This document shows, piece by piece, positions 36,147-44,879 of a DNA stretch of 64,000 bases. The notes beneath the pieces were generated by a model, which was given only the letters and a program-made list of their open reading frames with translations, was not told where the DNA came from and searched no databases. The translations under genes and the position numbers were made by a program. The first letter of the stretch is position 1. The number at the start of each line of letters is the position of its first letter. Source of the DNA: UBA5287 sp041672395 (GTDB lineage: Bacteria; Bacteroidota; Bacteroidia; Bacteroidales; Dysgonomonadaceae); NCBI GenBank assembly GCA_041672395.1, contig JBAYZS010000006.1, positions 1-64,000 of the forward strand. Direction: 5' to 3'.

Positions 36147-37166
36147 GGCGCGCTGGTATCGGGCTGCATTTGCGTTATGCTCTGCAAGATTAGTAGCAAA
36201 ATTGTGCCTTCCCGATAAATCCTCTTTTGCGCACATATACAAATAATTATTGTTTTGAGCGTTAAGTGTTCCATCAATAGCTTTGATGGAGGGAACACGA
36301 ATGGGGCCAGGAGGTAATCCGCTGATTTTATATGTGTTGTATGGAGAATCTGTCTCCAGGTGTTTGAACAAGATGCGTTTCAATGAAAAATCACCCACAG
36401 CAAACTTGACTGTTGGATCAGCTTGAAGGGGAATATTTTTTTTGATTCTATTCAGATATAATCCTGCTACCACAGGATATTCATCGGTATAAGTACATTC
36501 TTCTTCAACAATAGAAGCAAGAGTGGATACATCTGTTTGAGATAGTCCTAATTTTTCTGCTTTTGATTTTCTTTCGTTATTCCAAAACTCGTCGTACTCC
36601 TTTTTCAATCGTTTGAGCAAATTATCTATGCTTGAGTCCCAGTAAACTTCATAGGTGTTGGGAATAAACATGGTAACTATGGTGTTTGAATTGAATCCCA
36701 GCGTTTTAACTTTTGCAGAATCATTTAGTGTAGACAGTAATTCTGTGCTGTCTATCATAAGTTGTGATGCAATTCTACCCGAAAGATCTTCTTTTGTACG
36801 TATATTATTAAATGTAATACTTAGCGGACTTTGGTTTCCCGAGCGCAGTTTTCTGATAAATTCAATTGTTGATTCACCTTTTTTTAGTTCATACCTACCT
36901 GTTCGCATATTATTTTTATAGTTCATTTTATCTGCAAACAGTCGGAAGGTCTTGTCTGAGGCCAAATCGGCCTTTTCTTCAAGTTGGTTGATAATGTCGT
37001 CAAAATTCTTGTTGCCATCAATAAAAATGTAAACCGATTCAGTATTTCGAAATTGCTTATAAAGCATGTTGTAAACGGAAATACCCGTGATTGCAAGCAT
37101 AAAAAAGATTATCGCTAATGAAAAAGCAATAAACCTTGTACATTTTATTTTGGTTGATGATCCCAT
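36123..37166 (-). CDS. mltG: Endolytic murein transglycosylase MltG
   Basis: Inner-membrane enzyme that cuts nascent peptidoglycan glycan strands. I start at the ATG at 37166 (MGSSTKIKCTRFIAFSLAII), which puts the single membrane helix at residues 12-33. The upstream frame would extend through the promoter region. The catalytic Glu sits in LASIVEEECTYTDEYP and the conserved substrate-binding segment is YLNRIKKNIPLQADPTVKFA. The C-terminal part has the expected YNTYKISGLPPGPIRVPSI. A TACATTTG promoter element lies 27 bases upstream. It overlaps ribF tail to tail. Confidence 0.93.
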   Translation of the reverse strand: MGSSTKIKCTRFIAFSLAIIFFMLAITGISVYNMLYKQFRNTESVYIFIDGNKNFDDIINQLEEKADLASDKTFRLFADKMNYKNNMRTGRYELKKGESTIEFIRKLRSGNQSPLSITFNNIRTKEDLSGRIASQLMIDSTELLSTLNDSAKVKTLGFNSNTIVTMFIPNTYEVYWDSSIDNLLKRLKKEYDEFWNNERKSKAEKLGLSQTDVSTLASIVEEECTYTDEYPVVAGLYLNRIKKNIPLQADPTVKFAVGDFSLKRILFKHLETDSPYNTYKISGLPPGPIRVPSIKAIDGTLNAQNNNYLYMCAKEDLSGRHNFATNLAEHNANAARYQRALNQRGIF

Positions 37167-37192
37167 TGACGATGATTCTTTAAAAATTGAGA

Positions 37193-37227
37193 CAAATGTA
37201 TAAAGATTCCTGAGAAAAAAACGCAAA
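37193..37227 (-). promoter_or_regulatory. Promoter of mltG
   Basis: Minus strand TTTG (37227-37224), 23 bases, then TACATTTG (37200-37193). The spacing is slightly long. Its position supports the mltG start at 37166. Confidence 0.5.
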
Positions 37228-37230
37228 AAC

Positions 37231-37262
37231 TTTGACAAGTTTAAAACAATCTTGTATCTTTG
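37231..37262 (+). promoter_or_regulatory. Promoter of tRNA-Ser
   Basis: TTTG (37231-37234), 20 bases, TATCTTTG (37255-37262): a textbook Bacteroidota promoter, 18 bases before the tRNA 5' end. Confidence 0.8.
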
Positions 37263-37280
37263 CACCTAATTCAGCAATCA

Positions 37281-37367
37281 GGAAGTTTGGGTGAGTGGCT
37301 GAAACCAGCAGTTTGCTAAACTGCCGTGCGGGTAACTGTACCGGGGGTTCGAATCCCCCAGCTTCCG
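37281..37367 (+). tRNA. tRNA-Ser (anticodon GCT)
   Basis: Class II tRNA with a long variable arm. The acceptor is GGAAGTT/AGCTTCC with one T-G wobble. The anticodon stem GCAGT/ACTGC encloses loop TTGCTAA with anticodon GCT, and the T arm is GGGGG-TTCGAAT-CCCCC. CCA is not encoded. Confidence 0.97.
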
Positions 37368-37369
37368 CA

Positions 37370-37405
37370 AAAATCTCGTAATATTTTTATTACGAGATTT
37401 TTTGT
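37370..37405 (+). terminator. Terminator after tRNA-Ser
   Basis: AAATCTCGTAATA pairs perfectly with TATTACGAGATTT around TTTT, followed by TTTTG. A strong intrinsic terminator. Bases 37406-37557 that follow are AT-rich with no gene that I can support. Confidence 0.9.
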
Positions 37406-37557
37406 TTAGTGAATTCTGAAAACCTTTTATTTTTATCTGTCTTTTCTCTATTTACTCAAAATGGTCTCCCCACATTCCTGAAACGCTCTCAAATAGGTAA
37501 AAGACATAAATTGTTTAAAAAATATGTTGTATAACATGTTTATAAGAATATTTGTTG

Positions 37558-37565
37558 TATCTTTG
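37558..37565 (+). promoter_or_regulatory. -7 element for the 47-residue basic protein
   Basis: TATCTTTG matches TAnnTTTG and would give a leader of roughly 115 bases. A short inverted repeat (ATGTT-GTAT-AACAT, about 37524-37537) sits where the -33 region would be, so an operator is possible. Confidence 0.55.
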
Positions 37566-37684
37566 TACTGATTTTAATGGCAAGCGAGTTATTAAGATTC
37601 AGAACTAGGTTATTAAAACATATTGTATGAAGCTTCTTAAACGAGGTTGCCGATAATCATTAACTATTAAAAAAAGGAGTTATT

Positions 37685-37828
37685 ATGGGTATCAACAAAC
37701 CAAAAAAAGAAGAAATTCTTGCTCAAATAAAGTATTTAGAAAAGAATATCTTTAACGGGTCTTCTGTTTACAGAACAAACAGACTTAGCAGACTCAGAGC
37801 ATTAAAATCAAGATTGCTGCTTAAATAA
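37685..37828 (+). CDS. Small basic protein of unknown function (47 residues)
   Basis: An open reading frame of 47 codons, MGINKPKKEEILAQIKYLEK then NIFNGSSVYRTNRLSRLRAL and a short basic tail ending SRLLLK. It is preceded by an AGGAG Shine-Dalgarno five bases before the ATG, unusual in this phylum. It has its own TATCTTTG promoter element and ends about 100 bases before a hairpin-plus-T terminator, so it is a free-standing single-gene unit. The composition (many K/R, two predicted short helices) suggests an RNA- or ribosome-binding protein, but I do not recognise the family. Confidence 0.7.
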   Translation: MGINKPKKEEILAQIKYLEKNIFNGSSVYRTNRLSRLRALKSRLLLK

Positions 37829-37929
37829 GCCGAGCAATCAAAAAGAAATCAATTTTCTAAGCTGAGTAATCTTAATTGATTACAGACGCTTTTGTTTTCG
37901 AAATTAATTTAACAAAATATATTCATCTG

Positions 37930-37954
37930 CCGTTCCTATCAGGACGGTTTTTTT
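37930..37954 (+). terminator. Terminator of the small-protein gene
   Basis: CCG-TCCT pairs with AGGA-CGG (one bulged T, ATC loop), followed by seven T. Bases 37829-37929 before it form an untranslated 3' tail without recognisable features. Confidence 0.75.
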
Positions 37955-38026
37955 GTGCCCATACGCTAAATGGGATTAGATAATCAAAAACTCAAGTCAT
38001 TACGATAACAAAGCACTTTTTTTATG

Positions 38027-38034
38027 TATATTTG
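38027..38034 (+). promoter_or_regulatory. -7 element for the aminotransferase-ileS unit
   Basis: TATATTTG, matching the consensus, 30 bases before the ATG. No clear -33 TTTG at the right distance. Confidence 0.5.
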
Positions 38035-38064
38035 CACCTTAATTAAACAAATAGATATTTTTAT

Positions 38065-39258
38065 ATGAATCCACTATCTGCAAGATTGACTTCGCTTTCG
38101 CCATCAGAAACGTTTGCGATGTCGCAAAAAAGCAATGAATTGAAGGCTCAGGGAATTGACGTAATTAATTTAAGTGTAGGTGAACCGGATTTTAATACAC
38201 CTGATCATATTAAAGAGGCTGCCAAAAATGCTGTCGATAATAATTTTTCGTTTTATTCTCCTGTTCAGGGCTTTCTTGATCTCAGAAAAGCTATCTGCGA
38301 TAAGCTAAAAATAGAGAATCAATTGGATTATACACCTGATCAAATTATTGTATCAAATGGTGCAAAGCAATCGCTTTGTAATGTGATTCTTGCATTAGTG
38401 AATCGTGATGAGGAGGTTATTATTCCTGCTCCTTATTGGGTGAGTTATCCGCAAATGGTGAAACTGGCCGAAGGCAAGCCCGTCTATGTTTACGCAGGTA
38501 TAGATCAGAGCTTTAAAATAACTGCTCAACAGTTGGAAAAAGCGATAACGACTAAGACCAAAGCATTGATACTTTGCTCTCCTTCAAATCCTACAGGAAG
38601 TGTCTATTCTAAAGAAGAACTGAAATCGCTGGCCGATGTGCTGGCTAAACATCCTAATATTTTTGTTATCTCTGACGAGATTTATGAGCATATCAATTAT
38701 GTTGGTAAGCATGAGAGTATCGCTCAATTTGAGGAAATTCGCGACCGTGTGATTATAGTGAACGGTGTGTCAAAGGGTTATGCAATGACGGGATGGCGCA
38801 TCGGATGGATTGCCGGACCAAAATGGATCGCTTCAGCATGTAATATGCTGCAGGGACAATATACTTCGGGACCTTCTTCTATTTCACAGAAAGCGGCACT
38901 GGCAGCTTATCTGGGTGATCAAACTTGTGTAGAAGATATGCGAAAAGTTTTTGAGAGAAGAATGAAAATGGGCGTGCGTTTATTGCGCGAAATACCGGGA
39001 TTGGAAGTGAACGAACCGCAGGGAGCTTTTTATATATTCCCCGATTGCCAAAGCTTTTTGGGTAAATCGTACAAAGGACAAATTATGAATACTGCAACTG
39101 ATTTGGCTATGTTTCTTTTGGAAAAAGGACATGTGGCTTGCGTTGGTGGTGATGCATTCGGTGCTCCGGGCTGTATTCGTCTTTCGTATGCTACATCTGA
39201 TGATAAGCTGGAAATAGCCATAAAAAGAATAAAAGAGACGTTGGGTAAGTTGGATTAA
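38065..39258 (+). CDS. Class I PLP aminotransferase (aspartate aminotransferase type)
   Basis: Transfers amino groups between amino and keto acids, most likely aspartate/2-oxoglutarate. The 397-residue protein has the family landmarks INLSVGEPDFNTPDHIKEAA, SNGAKQSLCN, the PLP-contacting LCSPSNPTGSVYSKEEL, the VISDEIYEHINY strand, and the Schiff-base Lys in NGVSKGYAMTGWRIGW. The C-terminal Arg region is GCIRLSYATSDDKL. It resembles the subgroup Ib enzymes (thermophilic AspAT), which often also act on prephenate or aromatic substrates. It lies 19 bases upstream of ileS. Confidence 0.94.
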   Translation: MNPLSARLTSLSPSETFAMSQKSNELKAQGIDVINLSVGEPDFNTPDHIKEAAKNAVDNNFSFYSPVQGFLDLRKAICDKLKIENQLDYTPDQIIVSNGAKQSLCNVILALVNRDEEVIIPAPYWVSYPQMVKLAEGKPVYVYAGIDQSFKITAQQLEKAITTKTKALILCSPSNPTGSVYSKEELKSLADVLAKHPNIFVISDEIYEHINYVGKHESIAQFEEIRDRVIIVNGVSKGYAMTGWRIGWIAGPKWIASACNMLQGQYTSGPSSISQKAALAAYLGDQTCVEDMRKVFERRMKMGVRLLREIPGLEVNEPQGAFYIFPDCQSFLGKSYKGQIMNTATDLAMFLLEKGHVACVGGDAFGAPGCIRLSYATSDDKLEIAIKRIKETLGKLD

Positions 39259-39277
39259 AGGTGTAAAGTCATTAAAA

Positions 39278-42200
39278 ATGAGTAAGAGATTTGCAGAATA
39301 TAATCATCTGGATCTTTCAGAAGTCAATAAAGAGGTCTTAAAGGTTTGGAGTGATGAGAGTGTTTTTCAGAAGTCATTGGATATCCGTGAAGGGCACCCT
39401 GAATTTGTGTTTTATGAAGGTCCTCCATCCGCCAACGGCATGCCGGGAATTCATCATGTGATGGCGCGTGCGATAAAAGATATTTTTTGTCGCTACAAAA
39501 CCATGCAAGGTTTTCTTGTTAAACGCAAAGCTGGTTGGGACACACATGGACTTCCAGTAGAGCTGAGTGTTGAGAAAAAGCTCGGTATCACCAAGGTGGA
39601 TATCGGCAAATCCATTACCGTTGAGGAATACAATGCCGCTTGTAGGAAAGAGGTGATGAGATATACCAAAGAATGGGAAGATCTTACTGAGAAAATGGGA
39701 TACTGGGTGGATATGGATAATCCATATATTACCTATGATAATAAATATATTGAGACAGTTTGGTATCTGCTCAAAGTGTTGTATAAGAAAGGACTTTTGT
39801 ATAAAGGTTATACTATTCAACCTTACTCACCGGCTGCAGGAACGGGATTGAGCTCTCATGAACTAAATCAACCCGGATGCTATCGGGATGTAAAAGATAC
39901 TACTTGCACGGCGCAGTTCAAGATAAAGAATCCGATGGTCGGGATGCCCGACTTTGGAGAGGCTTTCTTCTTGGCCTGGACTACAACACCATGGACTTTA
40001 CCATCAAATGTTCTTTTGGCGGTAGGGGCAAAAATTGATTATGTTGCTGTTCAGACGTATAATATCTATACAGGTAAACCAATAACAGTGGTGTTGGCAA
40101 AAGCACTGCTTAATGCATATTTTCCTGAAAAAAATGCATCATTACCGTTTGAAGATTATCAAATTGGTGATAAGCATGTGCCTTATCGTGTGTTGGATAA
40201 AGTATGGAAAGGCTCTGAAATTGAAGGACTTGAATATGAACAATTGATGCCTTGGGTGAAGGCTTCGGATAACGCTTTTCGTGTGGTTACGGGAGATTTC
40301 GTTACTACTGAAGACGGTACGGGAATAGTTCATATCGCACCTACTTTTGGTGCTGATGATGCTAAAATTGGGAAAGAATATGATGTCCCGGGGTTGATGT
40401 TGCTGGACAAAGACGGGAATCTACGACCTATGGTGGATCTTACCGGAAAGTATTTTAAGGTGGAAGATCTTGATCCTGAATTTGTTAAAGACAGCATGAA
40501 TGTGGAACTCTACAGTGTTTATGCTGGAAGATATGTGAAAAATGAGTATGATGAAACGCTGAACGATGATGATGCAACATTGGATATCGATTTGTCCGTT
40601 ATGCTGAAACAGAATAACAGGGCTTTTAGAATCGAAAAACATGTGCACACTTATCCACATTGCTGGCGTACAGATAAACCCGTATTGTATTATCCATTAG
40701 ATAGTTGGTTTGTTAAATCGACAGCAAACCGTGAAGAAATGATGGCATTGAATGATACCATCAACTGGAAACCTCAATCTACAGGAACCGGACGTTTCGG
40801 AAAATGGTTGGAAAACCTACAGGACTGGAACTTGAGTCGCAGCCGCTATTGGGGAACGCCACTTCCGATTTGGCGTACCGAAGATGGAAAAGAGGAGATT
40901 TGCATTGGCTCTATTGAAGAGTTGCTCAATGAGATAAATAAGTCGGTATCTGTCGGTTTCATGAAGGAAAATCCTTATAAGAACTTTAAAGTAGGTGAGT
41001 ACACTAACGGGAATTATGATGCTAAGAATATCGATCTTCATCGTCCGTTTGTGGATGACATTATTTTAGTTTCTGATTCGGGTAAACCTATGAAACGTGA
41101 ATCTGACCTGATTGATGTGTGGTTTGATTCTGGCTCTATGCCGTTTGCTCAATTACATTATCCTTTCGAAAACAAGGAGCTAATAGATAATAATGAATTC
41201 TATCCGGCTGATTTTATCAATGAGGGTGTCGACCAAACACGCGGATGGTTTTTTACCTTGCATGCAATAAGCACAATGGTGAAAGGATCGTTGGCGTTTA
41301 AGAATGTGATATCCAGTGGATTGGTTCTTGATAAGAACGGTAATAAGATGTCCAAACGATTGGGAAATGCGGTAGATCCGTTTACCACAATTGACAAATA
41401 TGGATCGGATCCTTTGCGTTGGTACATGGTTACCAATTCATCTCCCTGGGAAAATTTACGGTTCGATGCTGAAGGTATTGAAGAGGTGCGTCGTAAGTTC
41501 TTTGGAACTTTGTATAATACGTATTCTTTCTTCTCGTTATATGCTAATGTTGATAATTTTGTAAATGATCAACCGGAAGTGCCTTATCAAAACCGCCCTG
41601 AAATTGATCGATGGATAATCTCGTTGTTAAATACTCTTATAGAGGATGTTACAACTTATTTGGATGATTACGAACCCACAAAAGCGGGGCGTGCTATTTC
41701 GGATTTTGTAAATGATAACCTCAGCAACTGGTATGTTCGCTTGAACCGTAAACGTTTTTGGGGTGGTAAAATGACAGAAGATAAATTGTCTGCTTATCAA
41801 ACGCTTTATCAATGTTTGCTTACAGTAGCCAAACTTATGGCTCCTATCGCTCCCTTTTATGCTGATAAACTTTACACTGATTTGGTTTCGGTAACAGGAA
41901 GCGAAACTTTTGAATCAGTACATCTTGCTGATTTTCCAAAGACAAATAAATCGTTTGTCGATAAAGATCTGCAAGAACAAATGTATTTAGCACAATCGGT
42001 TTCTACAATCGTTTTAGCATTGCGTCGTAAAGTAAATATCAAAGTGCGTCAGCCTTTGGCTAGAATAATGATTCCTGTTCAAGATGAATTACAAAAGAAT
42101 TATTTAGAGGCAGTTGAATCGCTGATCCTGAGTGAAGTAAATGTGAAAGAACTTCATTTTGTAGATTCTGCCAATGAAATGCTGGTTAAACGCGTGAAAC

Positions 42201-42703
42201 CCGATTTCAAAAAACTTGGTCCGCTTTACGGCAAGATAATGAAGAAATTAGCGACAAGCATTCAAGAAATGTCGCGTGAAGCAATAAACCAGCTAGAAAA
42301 AGAAGGCAAATATTCTTTCGATATTGAAGGACAAACAGCAGAAGTAAAGTTGGATGATGTGGAGATTATTTCGGAAGATATTCCAGGATGGTTAGTCGAA
42401 AACGAAGGCAAACTGACTGTAGCTCTTGATATAACAATATCTGATTCACTTCATAAAGAAGGTATAGCTCGTGAATTGATAAACAGAGTTCAGAATCTTA
42501 GAAAAGCCAAGGGCTTAGAGATTACTGATCGCATAAATATTCAACTTTCATCTAATCCTGCTTTTGACGTGGCAATAATTGAAAATACAGAATATATTAG
42601 TTCACAGGTACTTGCCGATGAATTGATTGTGTCTAATGGGCAGTTTGAAGATGAAATTGAAATCGATGATCAACCATTAACAATCACAATTGCAAAAAAA
42701 TAG
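39278..42703 (+). CDS. ileS: Isoleucine--tRNA ligase
   Basis: Charges tRNA-Ile. The 1141-residue length and the overall pattern match Bacteroidota IleRS. The class I HIGH motif appears as PGIHHVMAR near residue 57 and KMSKR is in GNKMSKRLGN. The editing domain has TTPWTLPSN and GTGIVHIAPTFGADD. The form looks like the eukaryote-like (type 2) IleRS group, which lacks the C-terminal zinc finger of the E. coli enzyme and is often less sensitive to mupirocin. That last point is family knowledge and not shown here. It is preceded by the aminotransferase and followed by the DksA-like gene. Confidence 0.97.
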   Translation: MSKRFAEYNHLDLSEVNKEVLKVWSDESVFQKSLDIREGHPEFVFYEGPPSANGMPGIHHVMARAIKDIFCRYKTMQGFLVKRKAGWDTHGLPVELSVEKKLGITKVDIGKSITVEEYNAACRKEVMRYTKEWEDLTEKMGYWVDMDNPYITYDNKYIETVWYLLKVLYKKGLLYKGYTIQPYSPAAGTGLSSHELNQPGCYRDVKDTTCTAQFKIKNPMVGMPDFGEAFFLAWTTTPWTLPSNVLLAVGAKIDYVAVQTYNIYTGKPITVVLAKALLNAYFPEKNASLPFEDYQIGDKHVPYRVLDKVWKGSEIEGLEYEQLMPWVKASDNAFRVVTGDFVTTEDGTGIVHIAPTFGADDAKIGKEYDVPGLMLLDKDGNLRPMVDLTGKYFKVEDLDPEFVKDSMNVELYSVYAGRYVKNEYDETLNDDDATLDIDLSVMLKQNNRAFRIEKHVHTYPHCWRTDKPVLYYPLDSWFVKSTANREEMMALNDTINWKPQSTGTGRFGKWLENLQDWNLSRSRYWGTPLPIWRTEDGKEEICIGSIEELLNEINKSVSVGFMKENPYKNFKVGEYTNGNYDAKNIDLHRPFVDDIILVSDSGKPMKRESDLIDVWFDSGSMPFAQLHYPFENKELIDNNEFYPADFINEGVDQTRGWFFTLHAISTMVKGSLAFKNVISSGLVLDKNGNKMSKRLGNAVDPFTTIDKYGSDPLRWYMVTNSSPWENLRFDAEGIEEVRRKFFGTLYNTYSFFSLYANVDNFVNDQPEVPYQNRPEIDRWIISLLNTLIEDVTTYLDDYEPTKAGRAISDFVNDNLSNWYVRLNRKRFWGGKMTEDKLSAYQTLYQCLLTVAKLMAPIAPFYADKLYTDLVSVTGSETFESVHLADFPKTNKSFVDKDLQEQMYLAQSVSTIVLALRRKVNIKVRQPLARIMIPVQDELQKNYLEAVESLILSEVNVKELHFVDSANEMLVKRVKPDFKKLGPLYGKIMKKLATSIQEMSREAINQLEKEGKYSFDIEGQTAEVKLDDVEIISEDIPGWLVENEGKLTVALDITISDSLHKEGIARELINRVQNLRKAKGLEITDRINIQLSSNPAFDVAIIENTEYISSQVLADELIVSNGQFEDEIEIDDQPLTITIAKK

Positions 42704-42711
42704 TATCTTTG
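42704..42711 (+). promoter_or_regulatory. -7 element for the DksA-like gene
   Basis: TATCTTTG directly overlaps the end of ileS, 73 bases before the DksA-like ATG. A good consensus match without a -33 TTTG. Confidence 0.5.
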
Positions 42712-42783
42712 CACTTTAATTTGTATATTTGAAACAAAATAGATAGAATCAATAATGCTAAATTTATAATCTTTTTTACTGTT

Positions 42784-43164
42784 ATGAGTGAAAAAACAAG
42801 ATATTCAGATGAGGAATTAGATGAGTTCCGCACAATCATTAATGAGAAGCTGGAAGTCGCGAAACAAGAGTATGAAGCTCTTCGTTCATCAGTTATGAAC
42901 ACAGACGGGAATGATACAGTTGATACATCCCCTACTTTTAAGGTTTTGGAAGAAGGTGCAAACACACTGTCCAAAGAAGAAGCAGGGAGAATGGCTCAAC
43001 GTCAGTTGAAATTTATCCAGAATCTTCAGGCTGCTTTGGTGCGCATTGAAAATGGTACGTACGGCATTTGTCGTGAAACAGGAAAACTTATTCCTAAAGA
43101 GCGACTACGCGCTGTTCCCCATGCTACTTTGAGCATTGAAGCGAAAGAAGCTAAAAGAAAGTAA
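42784..43164 (+). CDS. DksA/TraR-like protein with degenerate zinc finger
   Basis: Small transcription factor that would enter the RNA polymerase secondary channel. In the 126-residue product the N-terminal helices (YSDEELDEFRTIINEKLEVA) form the predicted coiled coil. It carries the C-terminal DksA family segment YGICRETGKLIPKERLRAVP. Only one cysteine remains where DksA has four, so zinc cannot be bound in the usual way. This Cys-poor form is found in other Bacteroidota. Without the conserved DxxDxA tip it may regulate differently from E. coli DksA. The next gene is lspA. Confidence 0.88.
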   Translation: MSEKTRYSDEELDEFRTIINEKLEVAKQEYEALRSSVMNTDGNDTVDTSPTFKVLEEGANTLSKEEAGRMAQRQLKFIQNLQAALVRIENGTYGICRETGKLIPKERLRAVPHATLSIEAKEAKRK

Positions 43165-43259
43165 GTGTGCTGTAACGATAAAAATAACTCATTTATAGTG
43201 AAGAGACAATGTGCGATCAATTTCTCTACACTATAAGACCTTATGTCTCATAATAGTAT

Positions 43260-43931
43260 ATGAAAGAAACTACCAAAAGAGGATTACTAGCATTTTCAAT
43301 AATTATCATTCTGTTGCTCATTGATCAGATTTCTAAAATTTGGGTGAAGACGCATATGTCTTTATATGAGTCGATTGATGTGACAAATTGGTTTAAAATT
43401 TATTTTGTAGAAAACCCGGGTATGGCCTTTGGCATTGAACTCGGTGGCAAGATATTTTTGACATTGTTCCGTATTATTGTTGCAATAATTGCAACAATAT
43501 ATATGTTCAGATTAATCCATCAAAAATATAAAACAGGTTTTATCGTATGTGTAGCATTGATTATTGCCGGTGCAGCTGGCAATATTTTTGACAGTATTTT
43601 TTACGGTGCTATATTCTCTGAAAGTTATTCGGGACATATTGCATCGTTTGTTCCATTTGGAGAAGGTTATTCATCTGCTTTTCATGGGAATGTAGTTGAC
43701 ATGATATACTTCCCTTTATTTCAAGGCAATTGGCCGGATTGGATGCCTTTGATCGGAGGACAACATTTTGAATTCTTCCGGTTTATTTTTAATATTGCGG
43801 ATTCTTGTATCACCATAGGTGTTATTTTATTACTTCTTTTCTATCGAAAGTCATTTTCATTTTCATTAATGTCCCAGAAGGAAAAAGAGAAATATTTAGC
43901 AAATAAGGAAGCAGAGACAAATGAAGAATAA
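43260..43931 (+). CDS. lspA: Lipoprotein signal peptidase (signal peptidase II)
   Basis: Inner-membrane aspartyl protease that cleaves lipoprotein signal peptides. The four-helix pattern is visible: LLAFSIIIILLLIDQISKIW, YFVENPGMAFGIE, FIVCVALIIAGAAGNIFDS and the last helix. Catalytic aspartates are Asp147 (NVVDMIYFP) and Asp181 (FNIADSCIT). At 223 residues it is about 50 longer than E. coli LspA because of an insertion of about 30 residues between GNIFDS and the first catalytic Asp, plus a basic C-terminal tail. The downstream lipoprotein gene overlaps its 3' end by 11 bases. Confidence 0.96.
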   Translation: MKETTKRGLLAFSIIIILLLIDQISKIWVKTHMSLYESIDVTNWFKIYFVENPGMAFGIELGGKIFLTLFRIIVAIIATIYMFRLIHQKYKTGFIVCVALIIAGAAGNIFDSIFYGAIFSESYSGHIASFVPFGEGYSSAFHGNVVDMIYFPLFQGNWPDWMPLIGGQHFEFFRFIFNIADSCITIGVILLLLFYRKSFSFSLMSQKEKEKYLANKEAETNEE

Positions 43932-44799
43932 ACATCTTTCATATTTCATCCTTTTTTTTTCAATAGTTTTACTGGCGGAATCTTGCCAAAACCATTCCGA
44001 CTATGTATTGAAAAGAAAAGATATGGAACGCTTGATGTATGATGTATATGTAGCCGAAGCTTTGATTGACCAAGATTATCAGACGTTTGATACCCCTGCA
44101 AAAAAAGAAGCTTTCTTGAATGATGTTTTTGCAAAACACAAAGTTAACAGTGCTATTTGGGATTCTTCGTTAGTATGGTATTCAGACAGAATTGATATTT
44201 ATCTTAAAATGAATGATTCTGTTAAAGCGCGATTACAAAAAGAATTAACAGTAGTTAGCGATGAAATGACTGCTATATATTCAAAACAAAAAGAACTAGA
44301 TCGAAGAAATTCATCTCCTTCCTATATCCCGGAAATATTTACATTTGATCAATTGTATAGCAGCCACGGTTTTAGTTTTCGATTGGATACCAATGATATA
44401 AAAAATACTATTAATGAAGACAATTTTGATTTTTCATTTCAGGTGATCGGACTACCTCTTATAAATAAACCTGATATAACTACTGCACTTATATTAGAAT
44501 ATACTGACACAACCCTCTTTTCATCAAGTAAAATTACAGAAAACGATAAATATATTCTTTCGGGATCAAAATATATTCCAGATGACACTTTAACTTTAAT
44601 CACAGGTTTCATTCATTACACATATAGAGATTCTTTAATTAAAAAGCCTAATGTAATTCTATATAATATTTCGTTAGGTAAGTCGAAACCTGAGATCGAA
44701 CCAACAAATAATGCACAAATATCAAAAGATAAAATATCAGAAGATAAAAAATTAAGTAAACAAGAATTAATATTAATTGATTCAGTGAAGAGAGATTAA
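43921..44799 (+). CDS. DUF4296-containing lipoprotein
   Basis: 292 residues with a lipoprotein signal peptide (FFSIVLLAESC, then QNHSD), so it should be lipid-anchored. The N-terminal 100 residues match the DUF4296 pattern (MERLMYDVYVAEALIDQDYQ ... FAKHKVNSAIWDSSLVWYSD), a domain found only in Bacteroidota. The remainder has no recognisable motif, and the C-terminal 50 residues are Lys/Glu-rich. It overlaps lspA by 11 bases and so is translationally coupled to it. A role in the envelope is the only safe inference. Confidence 0.85.
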   Translation: MKNKHLSYFILFFSIVLLAESCQNHSDYVLKRKDMERLMYDVYVAEALIDQDYQTFDTPAKKEAFLNDVFAKHKVNSAIWDSSLVWYSDRIDIYLKMNDSVKARLQKELTVVSDEMTAIYSKQKELDRRNSSPSYIPEIFTFDQLYSSHGFSFRLDTNDIKNTINEDNFDFSFQVIGLPLINKPDITTALILEYTDTTLFSSSKITENDKYILSGSKYIPDDTLTLITGFIHYTYRDSLIKKPNVILYNISLGKSKPEIEPTNNAQISKDKISEDKKLSKQELILIDSVKRD

Positions 44800-44812
44800 T
44801 CATTATTATAAT

Positions 44813-44820
44813 TATATTTG
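44813..44820 (+). promoter_or_regulatory. -7 element for ppdK
   Basis: TATATTTG, matching the consensus, 59 bases before the ATG. Confidence 0.4.
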
Positions 44821-44879
44821 TTTATGTAATAAAATGCTGTCCATGTTTTTACATTAAATTTAATTTCAAAATAGAAAAA

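Noticed and set aside
37167..37265. N-terminal extension of MltG (33 residues)
   Set aside because: It overlaps the tRNA-Ser promoter and lies upstream of a TACATTTG element that serves the ATG at 37166.
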